From NCBI GenBank assembly GCA_016869375.1, contig VGEH01000019.1:1-44473 (forward strand): 44,473 bases of DNA, read 5' to 3'. Shown here piece after piece: positions 1 through 9,581 of this stretch. Each line of letters opens with the position of its first letter. Position 1 is the stretch's first letter. Source of the stretch: Alphaproteobacteria bacterium. Its GTDB lineage: Bacteria; Pseudomonadota; Alphaproteobacteria; SHVZ01. A program made the position numbers and the translations under genes. The notes under the pieces were generated by a model. The model made no database searches and was not told where the DNA came from. It saw only the letters and a list, made by a program, of their open reading frames with translations.

Positions 1-63
1 TAAGACATCGGCTTGTCGGAGTTTCGAAACGATCTCTTCAGGCTTGTGCCTCTTCTTCGGCAT
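1..63 (-). CDS. IS3-family OrfA transposase, N-terminal fragment
   Basis: The minus strand from 63 encodes 21 residues starting MPKKRHKPEEIV and continuing SKLRQADVL before the window ends. This is the familiar start of the helix-turn-helix OrfA protein of IS3-family elements, which binds the terminal repeats and is normally joined to the integrase-domain OrfB by a -1 frameshift. The start is well supported by an AAGGAGGA Shine-Dalgarno sequence a few bases upstream. Only the fragment is visible, so whether the element is intact is unknown. Confidence 0.8.
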   Translation of the reverse strand, partial: MPKKRHKPEEIVSKLRQADVL

Positions 64-126
64 TGCAGTCCTCCTTCTTGTCAAAAGACATAGTTCAGGG
101 TGGACCACTTTTCAGGGGGAGGACCA
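1..126 (-). mobile_element. IS3-family-like insertion sequence, 5' end only
   Basis: The left edge holds the upstream end of an insertion sequence read on the minus strand: a terminal segment of roughly 60 bases, a strong ribosome-binding site (AAGGAGGA on the minus strand, about 68-76) and the first codons of an OrfA transposase. The zinc-transporter reading frame runs into it and stops within a few codons (TGG TCC TCC CCC TGA), which puts the junction near 121-126. The exact terminal inverted repeat and target duplication cannot be fixed because the other end is outside the window. Confidence 0.75.
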
Positions 127-1032
127 GAAGGGAATGCCCTCCAGGTTCATGCCGTAAAAGCCGGCAATCAGCGTCGGCGGCAGCGCCATCGCCGTGATCG
201 CGGTCAGGCGTGCCGCGGTGGTGCTGATCCGCTCGCTGACCATCGCAGTCAGGTCCTCGTGCAGGATCATCGTGCGGTCGCGGATGGCGTCCAGGTCCTC
301 GAGGAACCTGAGCGTGCGGTCGGTGACCTCGCGGACCCGGACCTTGTCGCGCTTGGTGAGCCAGGTCGCGTCCTCAAGCTGGAGGCGATAGAGCGCTTCG
401 CGCTGCGGCGCCAGGTACCGGCGCAGCTGGATCGCGTGGCTGCGATACTCGGCGAGCCGGTCGCGCACGATCGTGGTGTCGATCTGCTCGATAGTCTCCT
501 CGAGCTGGTCGACCTGGTCCTCGAGTTCGGCCACCACCGGCTCGACATGGCGCATGATGCGGTCGGCGATGCGAGCGAAAAGCTCGCCCGGGCCGATCGG
601 CCCGCGCCCCTTGATCAGTGCCTCGCGAATCTCGCGCAGCGCCATCATGTAATGTTCCTTGTCGCGGAGCGAGATCACGCGCGACCGGTCGATCCAGAGC
701 CGCACCGGCACCAGATCCTCGGGATTCTCCGGATCATGGCGATTGACGCCCCGGAGCACGATCAGGAGCGCGTCGTCGTAATCCTCGACCCTGGGCCGCG
801 CCTCCTCGGCCATCAGCGCGTCGACGATCACCGGATCGATGCCGCTTTCCTCGCGCAGCCAGCGCTGCGCCTCCGGGTGGTCGCGCTCGAGATGAAGCCA
901 GATGACGCCGTCTTCCGGGCGCCAGACCTTGATGTCCGGCCAGCCGAGATCCCGGCAGGCTCCGCGTCCGTCGAGGAGGCTGGCGAATCTGAGCCCGGGA
1001 TGGATTCCGTATTGCAGTTCGGAATTGGGCAT
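112..1032 (-). pseudogene. zntB: ZntB/CorA-family metal transporter, C-terminus lost to IS insertion
   Basis: This is a CorA/MIT-superfamily protein of the ZntB branch, inner-membrane pentameric channels or transporters for Zn2+ or Mg2+. The long cytoplasmic N-terminal domain is complete and ends in extended acidic helices (residues about 165-260), followed by the first membrane segment and the GMN signature (FYGMN, about residue 296). After GMN only EGIPFW is native. The insertion sequence then supplies SSP and a stop, so the second transmembrane helix and the C-terminal tail are missing. Intact family members are about 320-330 residues, so the protein is probably non-functional. It is divergent from cysK across about 95 bases. 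I see no clear Shine-Dalgarno before the start, and a slightly different start is possible. Confidence 0.85.
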
Positions 1033-1127
1033 GCGCCACGCCGCAGCGGGTTTCGTATCGAGCCGACACTGCCTAGAATGCGGCGCCCCTGTCTACCGCG
1101 AAATGCCTCTCCCCAGCGGAGTTTCAA

Positions 1128-2141
1128 ATGGACGTGCGTGACGGCTTCCTCGGCTCGATCGGCAAAACCCCGCTGATCCGGCTCAAGCGCGCTTCGGAAG
1201 TGACCGGCTGCGAGATCCTCGGCAAGGCCGAGTTCCTGAACCCCGGCGGCTCGGTCAAGGACCGGGCCGCGCTTGCGATTGTCATGGATGCGGTCAAGCG
1301 CGGCGCGCTCAAGCCGGGAGGCACCATCGTCGAGGGTACCGCCGGCAATACCGGCATCGGGCTTGCGCTCGTCGGCAACGCCCTCGGATACAAAACCGTC
1401 ATCGTCATGCCCGACACCCAGAGCCAGGAGAAGCAGGACTTCCTCAGGCTCTGCGGCGCGGACCTCCGGCTGGTGAAGGCGGTCCCCTATTCCGACCCCG
1501 ACAATTATGTCCGCTACTCCGAAAGGCTAGCGAAGGAGCTCGCGGCGAACCTGCCCAACGGCGACGTCTGGGCCAACCAGTTCGACAATGTCGCCAACCG
1601 CGAAGGCCATCGCCAGACCACCGGGCCAGAGATCTTCGAGCAGACCTTCGGCAAGATCGACGCATTCACCTGCTCGGTCGGCTCCGGCGGCACGCTCGGC
1701 GGCGTTTCGCTCGCGCTCAAGGAACGCAACCCCAAGATCAAGATCGTGCTCGCCGACCCGATGGGTGCGGCGCTCTACAACTACTACGCCCATGGCGAGC
1801 TCAAATCGCATGGCAGCTCGATCACCGAGGGCATCGGCCAGGGGCGCATCACCAAGAACCTCGAAGGCATCGTCGTCGACGACCAGGAGCAGATTCCGGA
1901 CGATGAGGCGCTACCGGTGATCTTCGATCTGGTGATGAACGAGGGGCTGGTGCTCGGCGGCTCGTCCGGAATCAATATCGCCGCGGCGATTCGGGTGGCG
2001 AAGAAGCTCGGTCCGGGCCATACGGTCGTCACCATCCTCGCCGATGGCGGAGCACGCTATCAGTCGAAGCTGTTCAACCCGGCCTTTCTCGACCAGAAGG
2101 GCCTTCCCATTCCCCGCTGGCTGGAAAGGCGGAGCCGCTAA
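1128..2141 (+). CDS. cysK: Cysteine synthase (O-acetylserine sulfhydrylase)
   Basis: The 337-residue protein is a fold-type II PLP enzyme. It condenses O-acetyl-L-serine with sulfide to give L-cysteine, in the cytoplasm. The cofactor lysine is K44 in NPGGSVKDR, followed by the substrate-loop EGTAGNTGIGLA (about residues 68-79) and a glycine-rich phosphate-binding loop SVGSGGTLGG (about 184-193). The sequence resembles the alphaproteobacterial CysK-like group, which carries a longer C-terminus than E. coli CysK. A GGAG ribosome-binding site precedes the ATG. The stop overlaps the next start by one base (TAATG), so it is translationally coupled to the sulfurtransferase. A cystathionine beta-synthase-like activity cannot be excluded from sequence alone. 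Confidence 0.93.
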   Translation: MDVRDGFLGSIGKTPLIRLKRASEVTGCEILGKAEFLNPGGSVKDRAALAIVMDAVKRGALKPGGTIVEGTAGNTGIGLALVGNALGYKTVIVMPDTQSQEKQDFLRLCGADLRLVKAVPYSDPDNYVRYSERLAKELAANLPNGDVWANQFDNVANREGHRQTTGPEIFEQTFGKIDAFTCSVGSGGTLGGVSLALKERNPKIKIVLADPMGAALYNYYAHGELKSHGSSITEGIGQGRITKNLEGIVVDDQEQIPDDEALPVIFDLVMNEGLVLGGSSGINIAAAIRVAKKLGPGHTVVTILADGGARYQSKLFNPAFLDQKGLPIPRWLERRSR

Positions 2142-2998
2142 TGCCCTATGCCAAGCCCGATGGCATCGTTTCGACCGAGTGGCTCGGAAAGCATCTCGAC
2201 GACCCGAAGGTCAGGGTGATCGACGTCACCTACTTCCACCATTCGATGAAGCGCAATGCCAAGGCCGAGCACGACGCGAAGCACATTCCGGGCGCCGTTC
2301 ATTTCGACATCGACGACATCAAGATGGCAGGCGATCCGCGCCCGCACATGCTGCCGACGCCCGAGGTCTTCGCCGCGAAGGTCGGCGCGCTCGGCATCTC
2401 GAACGGCGACAAGGTCGTCTGCTACGACATGACGGGACTGCAGACCGCGGCGCGCGGCTGGTGGATGTTCCGCATCTTCGGCCATGACAATGTCGCGGTG
2501 CTCGATGGCGGTCTGCCGAAATGGATCTCCGAGAGCCGCCCGGTCTCCGACAAACCGACGCAGGCTAGGCCTGCGAGCTTCAAGGCGAGCTTCCGCCCGA
2601 ACCTCGTGCGCTCGCTCGACCAGGTTAGGTCGGTGCTCGACACCAAGGAGGAGCAGGTCGTCGACGCGCGCGCCGCCGGGCGCTTCCAGGGTGTCGAGAA
2701 GGAGCTGTGGCCCGGCCGTCCCGGCCACATGCCGGGCGCGCGCAACCTCCCCTTCCCCGACCTGCTCGATCCCAAGGACAAGACTTTCCTTCCGTCCGAG
2801 CAGATCCAGGCGAGATTCGCCGCCTCCGGCCTCGATCTCGGCAAGCCGGTCGTCGCCAGCTGCGGCTCCGGCGTCACCGCCTGCGTCGTGGCGCTCGGCG
2901 CCTATCTCGTCGGCAAGGACGAGGTCGCGATCTATGACGGCTCATGGTCCGAATGGGGCTTGAGGGAAGACGTGCCGGTGGCCACGGGGCCGGCATGA
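2141..2998 (+). CDS. sseA: 3-mercaptopyruvate sulfurtransferase (tandem rhodanese)
   Basis: The 285-residue protein has two rhodanese domains: an inactive N-terminal one (about 8-135) and a catalytic one (about 160-280). The active-site loop is CGSGVTA with the persulfide-forming cysteine at C241. The CG[S/T]G[V/T]T loop is the form associated with mercaptopyruvate rather than thiosulfate as sulfur donor. The enzyme moves sulfur from 3-mercaptopyruvate to thiols or thioredoxin, releasing pyruvate. It sits between cysK and an acetyltransferase with one-base and four-base overlaps, so the operon pairs cysteine synthesis with persulfide chemistry. Length and domain order are typical of SseA. Confidence 0.92.
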   Translation: MPYAKPDGIVSTEWLGKHLDDPKVRVIDVTYFHHSMKRNAKAEHDAKHIPGAVHFDIDDIKMAGDPRPHMLPTPEVFAAKVGALGISNGDKVVCYDMTGLQTAARGWWMFRIFGHDNVAVLDGGLPKWISESRPVSDKPTQARPASFKASFRPNLVRSLDQVRSVLDTKEEQVVDARAAGRFQGVEKELWPGRPGHMPGARNLPFPDLLDPKDKTFLPSEQIQARFAASGLDLGKPVVASCGSGVTACVVALGAYLVGKDEVAIYDGSWSEWGLREDVPVATGPA

Positions 2999-3987
2999 GC
3001 GACGCGATAATGGAGATCCGGCCGATCGCCGACGGCGAGGAAGAAGCCGTCGCTGCGCTATGGCGGGCGTGCAACCTCGTCGTCCGTTACAACGATCCCC
3101 TCGCCGACATCGCGCGTTGCCGGCGCAGTCCCGCCTCCGAGCTGTTCGTCGGCGTCAAGGATGGCCGCATCGTCGCCACTGTGATGGTCGGCGAGGAAGG
3201 CCATCGCGGCTGGCTCTACTATGTCGCCGTCGATCCTGGCGAGCGCATGCACAGCCATGGCCGCATGATGATCCGCCATGCCGAGACCTGGCTGCTCGGC
3301 CGGGGCATGCCCAAGGCCATGTTGCTGATCCGCGAGACCAATACCGCGGTCCGCGACGTCTATGAGCGCCTCGGCTATATCTGCGAGCCGCGCCTGGTGA
3401 TGTCGCGATGGCTCGAGGGCGGGCCCGAGGCGCCGGCGCTCGTACAGACCGTGACCTCGCTCGAGATGTTCCAGCGGCCGAGCAAGCCGCCGGCGCCGAC
3501 CCCGGCGATGAAGCTGGCGCTGATCCGCCTCGATCCGCCGACGATCGATTTCTACCGCTATCTCTTCAATACGGTCGGCGGTCCCTGGACCTGGATCAGC
3601 CGGCGCTTCCTCGACGATGCCGCGCTCGGGCGCATCATCCTCGATCCCAAGGTCGAGATCACCGTCGCCTTTGTCGGCGGCGTGCCCGCCGGCTATTTCG
3701 AGCTCGACCGGCGCATCGATGGCGAGTGCGAGCTCGCCTTCTTCGGCCTGGTGCCGGACTTCATCGGCCGCGGCCTCGGGCGCTGGCTGCTCGACAAGGC
3801 GATCAAGACGGCGTGGAGCGCGCCCGATATCGGACGCGTCTGGGTGCATACCTGCAACCTCGACCATCCCCGCGCGCTCGGCGTCTACCAGAAGGCGGGC
3901 TTCAGGCCCTACAAGCAGTTCGAGGAGCCGATGCGCGACCCGCGCCTCGTCGGTCTCCCCTGGCCGCCGCCGCCGAAGGCCGGCTGA
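2995..3987 (+). CDS. Double-domain GNAT acetyltransferase
   Basis: The 330-residue protein is two GNAT domains in tandem. The first half (about 5-145) resembles the YpeA type: IRPIADGEEEAVAALWRACNL, then GWLYYVAVDP and a C-terminal ERLGY motif. Its acetyl-CoA loop reads ERMHSHGRMM, a departure from the usual Q/R-x-x-G-x-G/A. The second half (about 170-325) has a canonical loop GRGLGRWLLDKA and an NLDHPRALGVYQKAGF motif. GNAT proteins transfer acetyl groups from acetyl-CoA to amines; the substrates here are unknown. I chose ATG 2995 because it overlaps the sseA stop (ATGA); an in-frame ATG at 2944 lies inside sseA. The degenerate first loop suggests that only the C-terminal domain may be catalytic. 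Confidence 0.85.
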   Translation: MSDAIMEIRPIADGEEEAVAALWRACNLVVRYNDPLADIARCRRSPASELFVGVKDGRIVATVMVGEEGHRGWLYYVAVDPGERMHSHGRMMIRHAETWLLGRGMPKAMLLIRETNTAVRDVYERLGYICEPRLVMSRWLEGGPEAPALVQTVTSLEMFQRPSKPPAPTPAMKLALIRLDPPTIDFYRYLFNTVGGPWTWISRRFLDDAALGRIILDPKVEITVAFVGGVPAGYFELDRRIDGECELAFFGLVPDFIGRGLGRWLLDKAIKTAWSAPDIGRVWVHTCNLDHPRALGVYQKAGFRPYKQFEEPMRDPRLVGLPWPPPPKAG

Positions 3988-3990
3988 CGC

Positions 3991-5868
<1,878 letters not shown>

Positions 5869-5898
5869 GGCCGGCGCCCCTAATACACTCCCTCCCCG

Positions 5899-6411
5899 AT
5901 GGCCGCAAAGACCTACCCGAAAGCCGAAGTCGAAAAGCTGCTCAACGCCCTCGAGGTGCATGCCAACGAGGTCAGCGCCGTCGCCGACGAGGCGCAGTCC
6001 AAGGCGGAAAGGAACAGCTTCAAGTCCTACCAGGCCTTCCGCAACAAGGCGGGAGAGTTCGAAACCTTCTCGATCCTGATCGAAGGCCGGCTGGATCATC
6101 TCCAGGGCGGCGACGATCCCAGGCTCCGCGGCCATTTCGACGACCTGACCGCGCTCACCTACAAGCTCCTGATCAAGACGAGCATCCAGTTCCTCTGGGT
6201 GCTGGCGCAGCACAACGAGCTGCCCCTGGGCACCCGCGAGATCTTCGTACAGGAGCTCCGCACCCTGTACGAGACCAAGAAGAAGCTCGGCGAGCCCCGC
6301 TACCAGGACCGTCTCGACGAGGAGGCCAAGCGGAAGATCCACGTCGCCGAGGAGATCCTGACCGAGATCATCGACAAGGCGCCGAGCCTGCTGCAGTTCG
6401 GCACAAAGTGA
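5899..6411 (+). CDS. Conserved helical protein of unknown function
   Basis: I do not recognise this 170-residue protein. It is charged, glutamate- and lysine-rich and predicted by eye to be nearly all helical, without signal peptide or membrane segments. The stretch ALTYKLLIKTSIQFLWVLAQHNELPLG (residues about 95-121) is the only hydrophobic part and may form a helical core. It starts 30 bases from the divergent yheS start. Its stop overlaps the GTG start of the EamA gene (GTGA), so it heads a three-gene operon with an exporter and an SCP2 protein. Codon use looks like that of its neighbours. Confidence 0.75.
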   Translation: MAAKTYPKAEVEKLLNALEVHANEVSAVADEAQSKAERNSFKSYQAFRNKAGEFETFSILIEGRLDHLQGGDDPRLRGHFDDLTALTYKLLIKTSIQFLWVLAQHNELPLGTREIFVQELRTLYETKKKLGEPRYQDRLDEEAKRKIHVAEEILTEIIDKAPSLLQFGTK

Positions 6412-7313
6412 CCTCCCCGCGCGCCAAGGGCGTCATCCTCACGCTGGCCGCCGCCGTGGGCCTCAGCCTCGGCGGCGTGCTCGTCCGCCACGCCCATGCC
6501 TCGGCCTGGGAGATCGTGTTCTGGCGGTCGGTCACGATGAGCCTCGTGCTGGTCGCGTTCCTAGGCTTCCTGCACGGAAGGCGCATGATCGCCGAGATCG
6601 TCAGGACCGGCTGGGCCGGCGTGCTCTGCGGTACCTTCCTCGCCGGCACCTTCTTCGGCTTCGTCATGGCGGTGCAGTCGACCACCGTCGCCAACACCGT
6701 GGTCATCATGTCGACGACACCGTTCTTCGCCGCCCTCTTCGGCCGGATCGTGCTCGGCGAGGCCGTCGGCACACGAACCTGGATCGCGCTCGCCGTTGCC
6801 GCGATCGGGATCACCGTCATGTGCTGGGACGCGCTCGACACCGCGACCGGGCTGGTCGGCAATCTCTATGCGCTCGGTCTTGCGCTCTGCTACGCCGCGC
6901 ACCTGGTGACGATCCGCGCGGTCGGCGGCAAGGTCGACATGGTGCCCTCGGTGCTGATCGCCGGCGGCATCGCCATCGTCGTGGCCCTGCCCTTCGCATG
7001 GCCGCTGGACACCGATCGCGAGTCGATCACCGTCGCGGTGATCATGGGAACGGTGCAGGTCGGCCTGCCGCTGATCTTCGTCACCATGGCGGCTCGCTAT
7101 CTCGCCGCGGCCGAGGTGGCGCTGCTCGCCATGCTCGAGGTGATCCTCGGCCCGATCTGGGTCTGGCTCGTCCTCGACGAGCATCCGACGGCGTTGGCGC
7201 TCGCCGGCGGCACGCTCGTGATCGGCGCGCTGCTCGGCAACACGCTGGCGGCCTTCGGCTTGCGCGGGACCGCGGCGACACGCACAGTGCCGGAAAGGGG
7301 AGGCGCATCATGA
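6408..7313 (+). CDS. EamA/DMT-superfamily transporter
   Basis: The 301-residue protein is a drug/metabolite-transporter superfamily permease with two EamA repeats (about 5-140 and 150-285) and about ten hydrophobic helices. The first repeat opens with GVILTLAAAVGLSLGGVLVRHA, and the family's FWRS motif is present near residue 42 (EIVFWRSVTMS). Such proteins export amino acids, nucleosides or small metabolites across the inner membrane; the substrate cannot be read from sequence. The start is a GTG overlapping the previous stop, and the end overlaps the next start as ATGA, so all three genes are probably co-translated. Confidence 0.88.
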   Translation: MTSPRAKGVILTLAAAVGLSLGGVLVRHAHASAWEIVFWRSVTMSLVLVAFLGFLHGRRMIAEIVRTGWAGVLCGTFLAGTFFGFVMAVQSTTVANTVVIMSTTPFFAALFGRIVLGEAVGTRTWIALAVAAIGITVMCWDALDTATGLVGNLYALGLALCYAAHLVTIRAVGGKVDMVPSVLIAGGIAIVVALPFAWPLDTDRESITVAVIMGTVQVGLPLIFVTMAARYLAAAEVALLAMLEVILGPIWVWLVLDEHPTALALAGGTLVIGALLGNTLAAFGLRGTAATRTVPERGGAS

Positions 7314-7612
7314 GCCTTGAATCGGTGACCGAAGACCTGCGCCAGCGCGCCGGCCGCGCCGCGAGCCTCGGCTACAAGGTCAAGTTCGACGTCGGCGACG
7401 GCGAGTTCGTCCATTGGGACGGCACCGGCGCGACGCCAGTCATCTCCAACGCCGACGCCGAAGCCGATACCACCATCAGCATCACCCGCGACAATCTCGA
7501 AAAGCTGCTCTCGGGCGATCTCGACCCGACCTTCGCCTATGCTACCGGCAAGATCAAAGTCGAGGGCTCGGTCGGCGTCGCCCTCAAGATGGCATCGCTG
7601 CTCGGCGACTGA
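7310..7612 (+). CDS. SCP2 sterol-binding-domain protein
   Basis: This 100-residue protein consists of a single SCP2-type fold, a hydrophobic-tunnel domain that binds lipids or acyl-CoA. The typical C-terminal half is clear: DTTISITRDNLEKLLSGDLDP then FAYATGKIKVEGSVG and VALKMASLLGD. The ATG overlaps the EamA stop (ATGA), giving translational coupling with a membrane exporter. Its last 29 bases overlap the 3' end of the convergent glycosyltransferase gene. In other bacteria stand-alone SCP2 proteins of this size are usually of unknown ligand, so only the fold is assigned. Confidence 0.87.
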   Translation: MSLESVTEDLRQRAGRAASLGYKVKFDVGDGEFVHWDGTGATPVISNADAEADTTISITRDNLEKLLSGDLDPTFAYATGKIKVEGSVGVALKMASLLGD

Positions 7613-9581
7613 CCCGCGCGGCGACAAGATCCTCGAAAGCACGAACCGACTCGACCGTGCCCCGAAGCCGAGGCGAGCGCTCGGCGATACGCGCCTTCGC
7701 CTCGTTTCGATAACCCGAATCGGTCCCGAGCCGCACCGCCTTCGCGACATAGTCGTCGAGCGAGGTCGCGACCAGGTCGTCGAGCCCCATGCGCCGATAG
7801 AAGCCGTAGGTCAGGCGGCCGCGCAGATAGCGTGACGGCATTGCCACCACCGGCTGGCCGACGGCGAAGGCTTCCAGGCTGGTCTTGCCGCCGGAAAAGC
7901 CCGGCGTGTCGAGCACGACATCGGCGAAAGCCTGGGCGCGGATGAAATCGGCGCCGGAGAGACGCGGCAGGAAGCGAATTCGCTCGGCGGCGCCGGGCAG
8001 ATGCCGCTCCAGCCGCTCGCCGATGCGCCGGCACCAGGACCGGCGATGGCCCTCGACGAAATGAAGGATCGCGTCCTTGTCCCGGTGCAGGATCTCGGCC
8101 AACGCCGCATCGAAGCGCGGATGCAGCTTGAACAGGCTCTGGGCGCAGAAATAGGCGCGCCCGTCGCCGCTCATGCCGAGTTTCCTGCGGTCGGCGCCGA
8201 CATCGATCGTCTCCGGCTGCCAGTCGAGCAGCAGAAACGGAAGACGGGCAAGGCCCTCCGAATAATCCGCTTCCGCGCCGTCGCGATCGAAACCCTCGGC
8301 CGAGACGAACAGATCCACCGTGTCGATGCCGGTCGTGACCGGATGCCCCCAGGCCACCATCTGCAGCGGCGCGAGCCGCGCATGCGCCAGGTAATAGGTG
8401 AAGGGGTCCATGCCGATATCGGTGTAGAGCAGTGCATCGAGCCGCGCGGCAGCGAGCTTCTGCTGCGCCTGGGACAGGTTCTCCGGCAGCGTGACGATCT
8501 CGTCGGCCGAGGCGGCGATCGCATCCGCCACCTTGTCCGTCGCGCTACCGGCCCGGATGAGAACGACGCGGAAACGATTGCGATCGATGCCGGCGACCAC
8601 GTGTTTGAACAGATGGCCGATCGTGTGGTCGCGGAAATAGGCCGAGACGAAGCCGAGGCGCGGGCGTCCGTCATGTCCGCGCAGATCGGTACGTGCCAGC
8701 GCCGGCGTCGCATGCCTCCAGAGCTGAGCGACCGCCTGCTGCAGCGGCCTGTCGTCCTCGTCGTGATAGGCGAGATGAAAATTCGTCCAATGCCCGTCCG
8801 CGAGCGGGTCGTCGACACGCAGCGCGGACTTCTTCAATGCTTCGACGCGCCCCAGGAAGCGTTCACGCCACGCCGCGATCTCTTCGGCGCTCGCCGGGAT
8901 CGGCGGCAGCAGCGTCGCCTCGCGCAGCTTCCACGCATCACGCGCCTCGACCGCGAGCGCCGCGCGGACGAGCAGCGCTGCCCGGTCGATGTCGCCGGAG
9001 ACATGAAAGGCATTGGCGAGGTTGTACAACGTGATCGCATCGCCGGGAGCGCTCGCCGCTGCCTGCGCCAGCAGGCGAAGCGCCTCATCCAGCTTAGGGC
9101 CGTCGCGCCAGAGATTGGCGAGATTGACCAGCGCGCCGCTGTGCCGTTGATCGCGCGCGAGCGCGCGTCGGTAGCGTATCTCCGCCTTGTCGCCGCGATT
9201 GCCGAGGGCGAAATGCGCGGGCGCGAGACCAGGATCGAGCGCAATCGCCCGCCGGAAGCGCTCGGACGCGCTGCCCATAGCCAGCTTGGCCTCGACGATG
9301 CCGAGGTCGATCATCGTGTCGGCACGTGTCTCGCGCGCAAGCTCCGCTTTCAGGATGGCCCGGGCACGTGTCGCGTCTCCGGTATTGAAGGCGGCCTGGG
9401 CGTAGCTCCGCGCGACTTCCGAGGAGCCGCCCGCTGCCGTATGGGCGCGTGCGAGAAGCTTCAGCGCCTCGTCCTTGGCGACGAGCTTGGCGAGCGCGAG
9501 GTAGGCCGGCGCCGAGGCCGGCGCCCGAACGATCGCATGCCGCCATGCCCGGTGCACGAGACCGGCGCGACTGTCGCTCAC
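7584..9581 (-). CDS. TPR-containing GT41 glycosyltransferase (OGT/SPINDLY-like)
   Basis: The 665-residue protein has a TPR-rich N-terminal half (about 10-240) followed by a two-lobed GT41 catalytic region. Recognisable parts are GRPRLGFVSAYFRDHTIGHL (about 305-325), FCAQSLFKLHPRFDAALAEI and the donor-binding segment DTPGFSGGKTSLEAFAVGQPVV. Family members add sugars (GlcNAc, fucose or others) to Ser/Thr of proteins in the cytoplasm; bacterial ones modify flagellin, adhesins or unknown targets. No flagellar or adhesin gene is nearby. The start is GTG 9581, overlapping the stop of the upstream amidohydrolase (GTGA). The 3' end overlaps the convergent SCP2 gene by 29 bases. Confidence 0.88.
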   Translation of the reverse strand: MSDSRAGLVHRAWRHAIVRAPASAPAYLALAKLVAKDEALKLLARAHTAAGGSSEVARSYAQAAFNTGDATRARAILKAELARETRADTMIDLGIVEAKLAMGSASERFRRAIALDPGLAPAHFALGNRGDKAEIRYRRALARDQRHSGALVNLANLWRDGPKLDEALRLLAQAAASAPGDAITLYNLANAFHVSGDIDRAALLVRAALAVEARDAWKLREATLLPPIPASAEEIAAWRERFLGRVEALKKSALRVDDPLADGHWTNFHLAYHDEDDRPLQQAVAQLWRHATPALARTDLRGHDGRPRLGFVSAYFRDHTIGHLFKHVVAGIDRNRFRVVLIRAGSATDKVADAIAASADEIVTLPENLSQAQQKLAAARLDALLYTDIGMDPFTYYLAHARLAPLQMVAWGHPVTTGIDTVDLFVSAEGFDRDGAEADYSEGLARLPFLLLDWQPETIDVGADRRKLGMSGDGRAYFCAQSLFKLHPRFDAALAEILHRDKDAILHFVEGHRRSWCRRIGERLERHLPGAAERIRFLPRLSGADFIRAQAFADVVLDTPGFSGGKTSLEAFAVGQPVVAMPSRYLRGRLTYGFYRRMGLDDLVATSLDDYVAKAVRLGTDSGYRNEAKARIAERSPRLRGTVESVRAFEDLVAARVSRRAAMPS

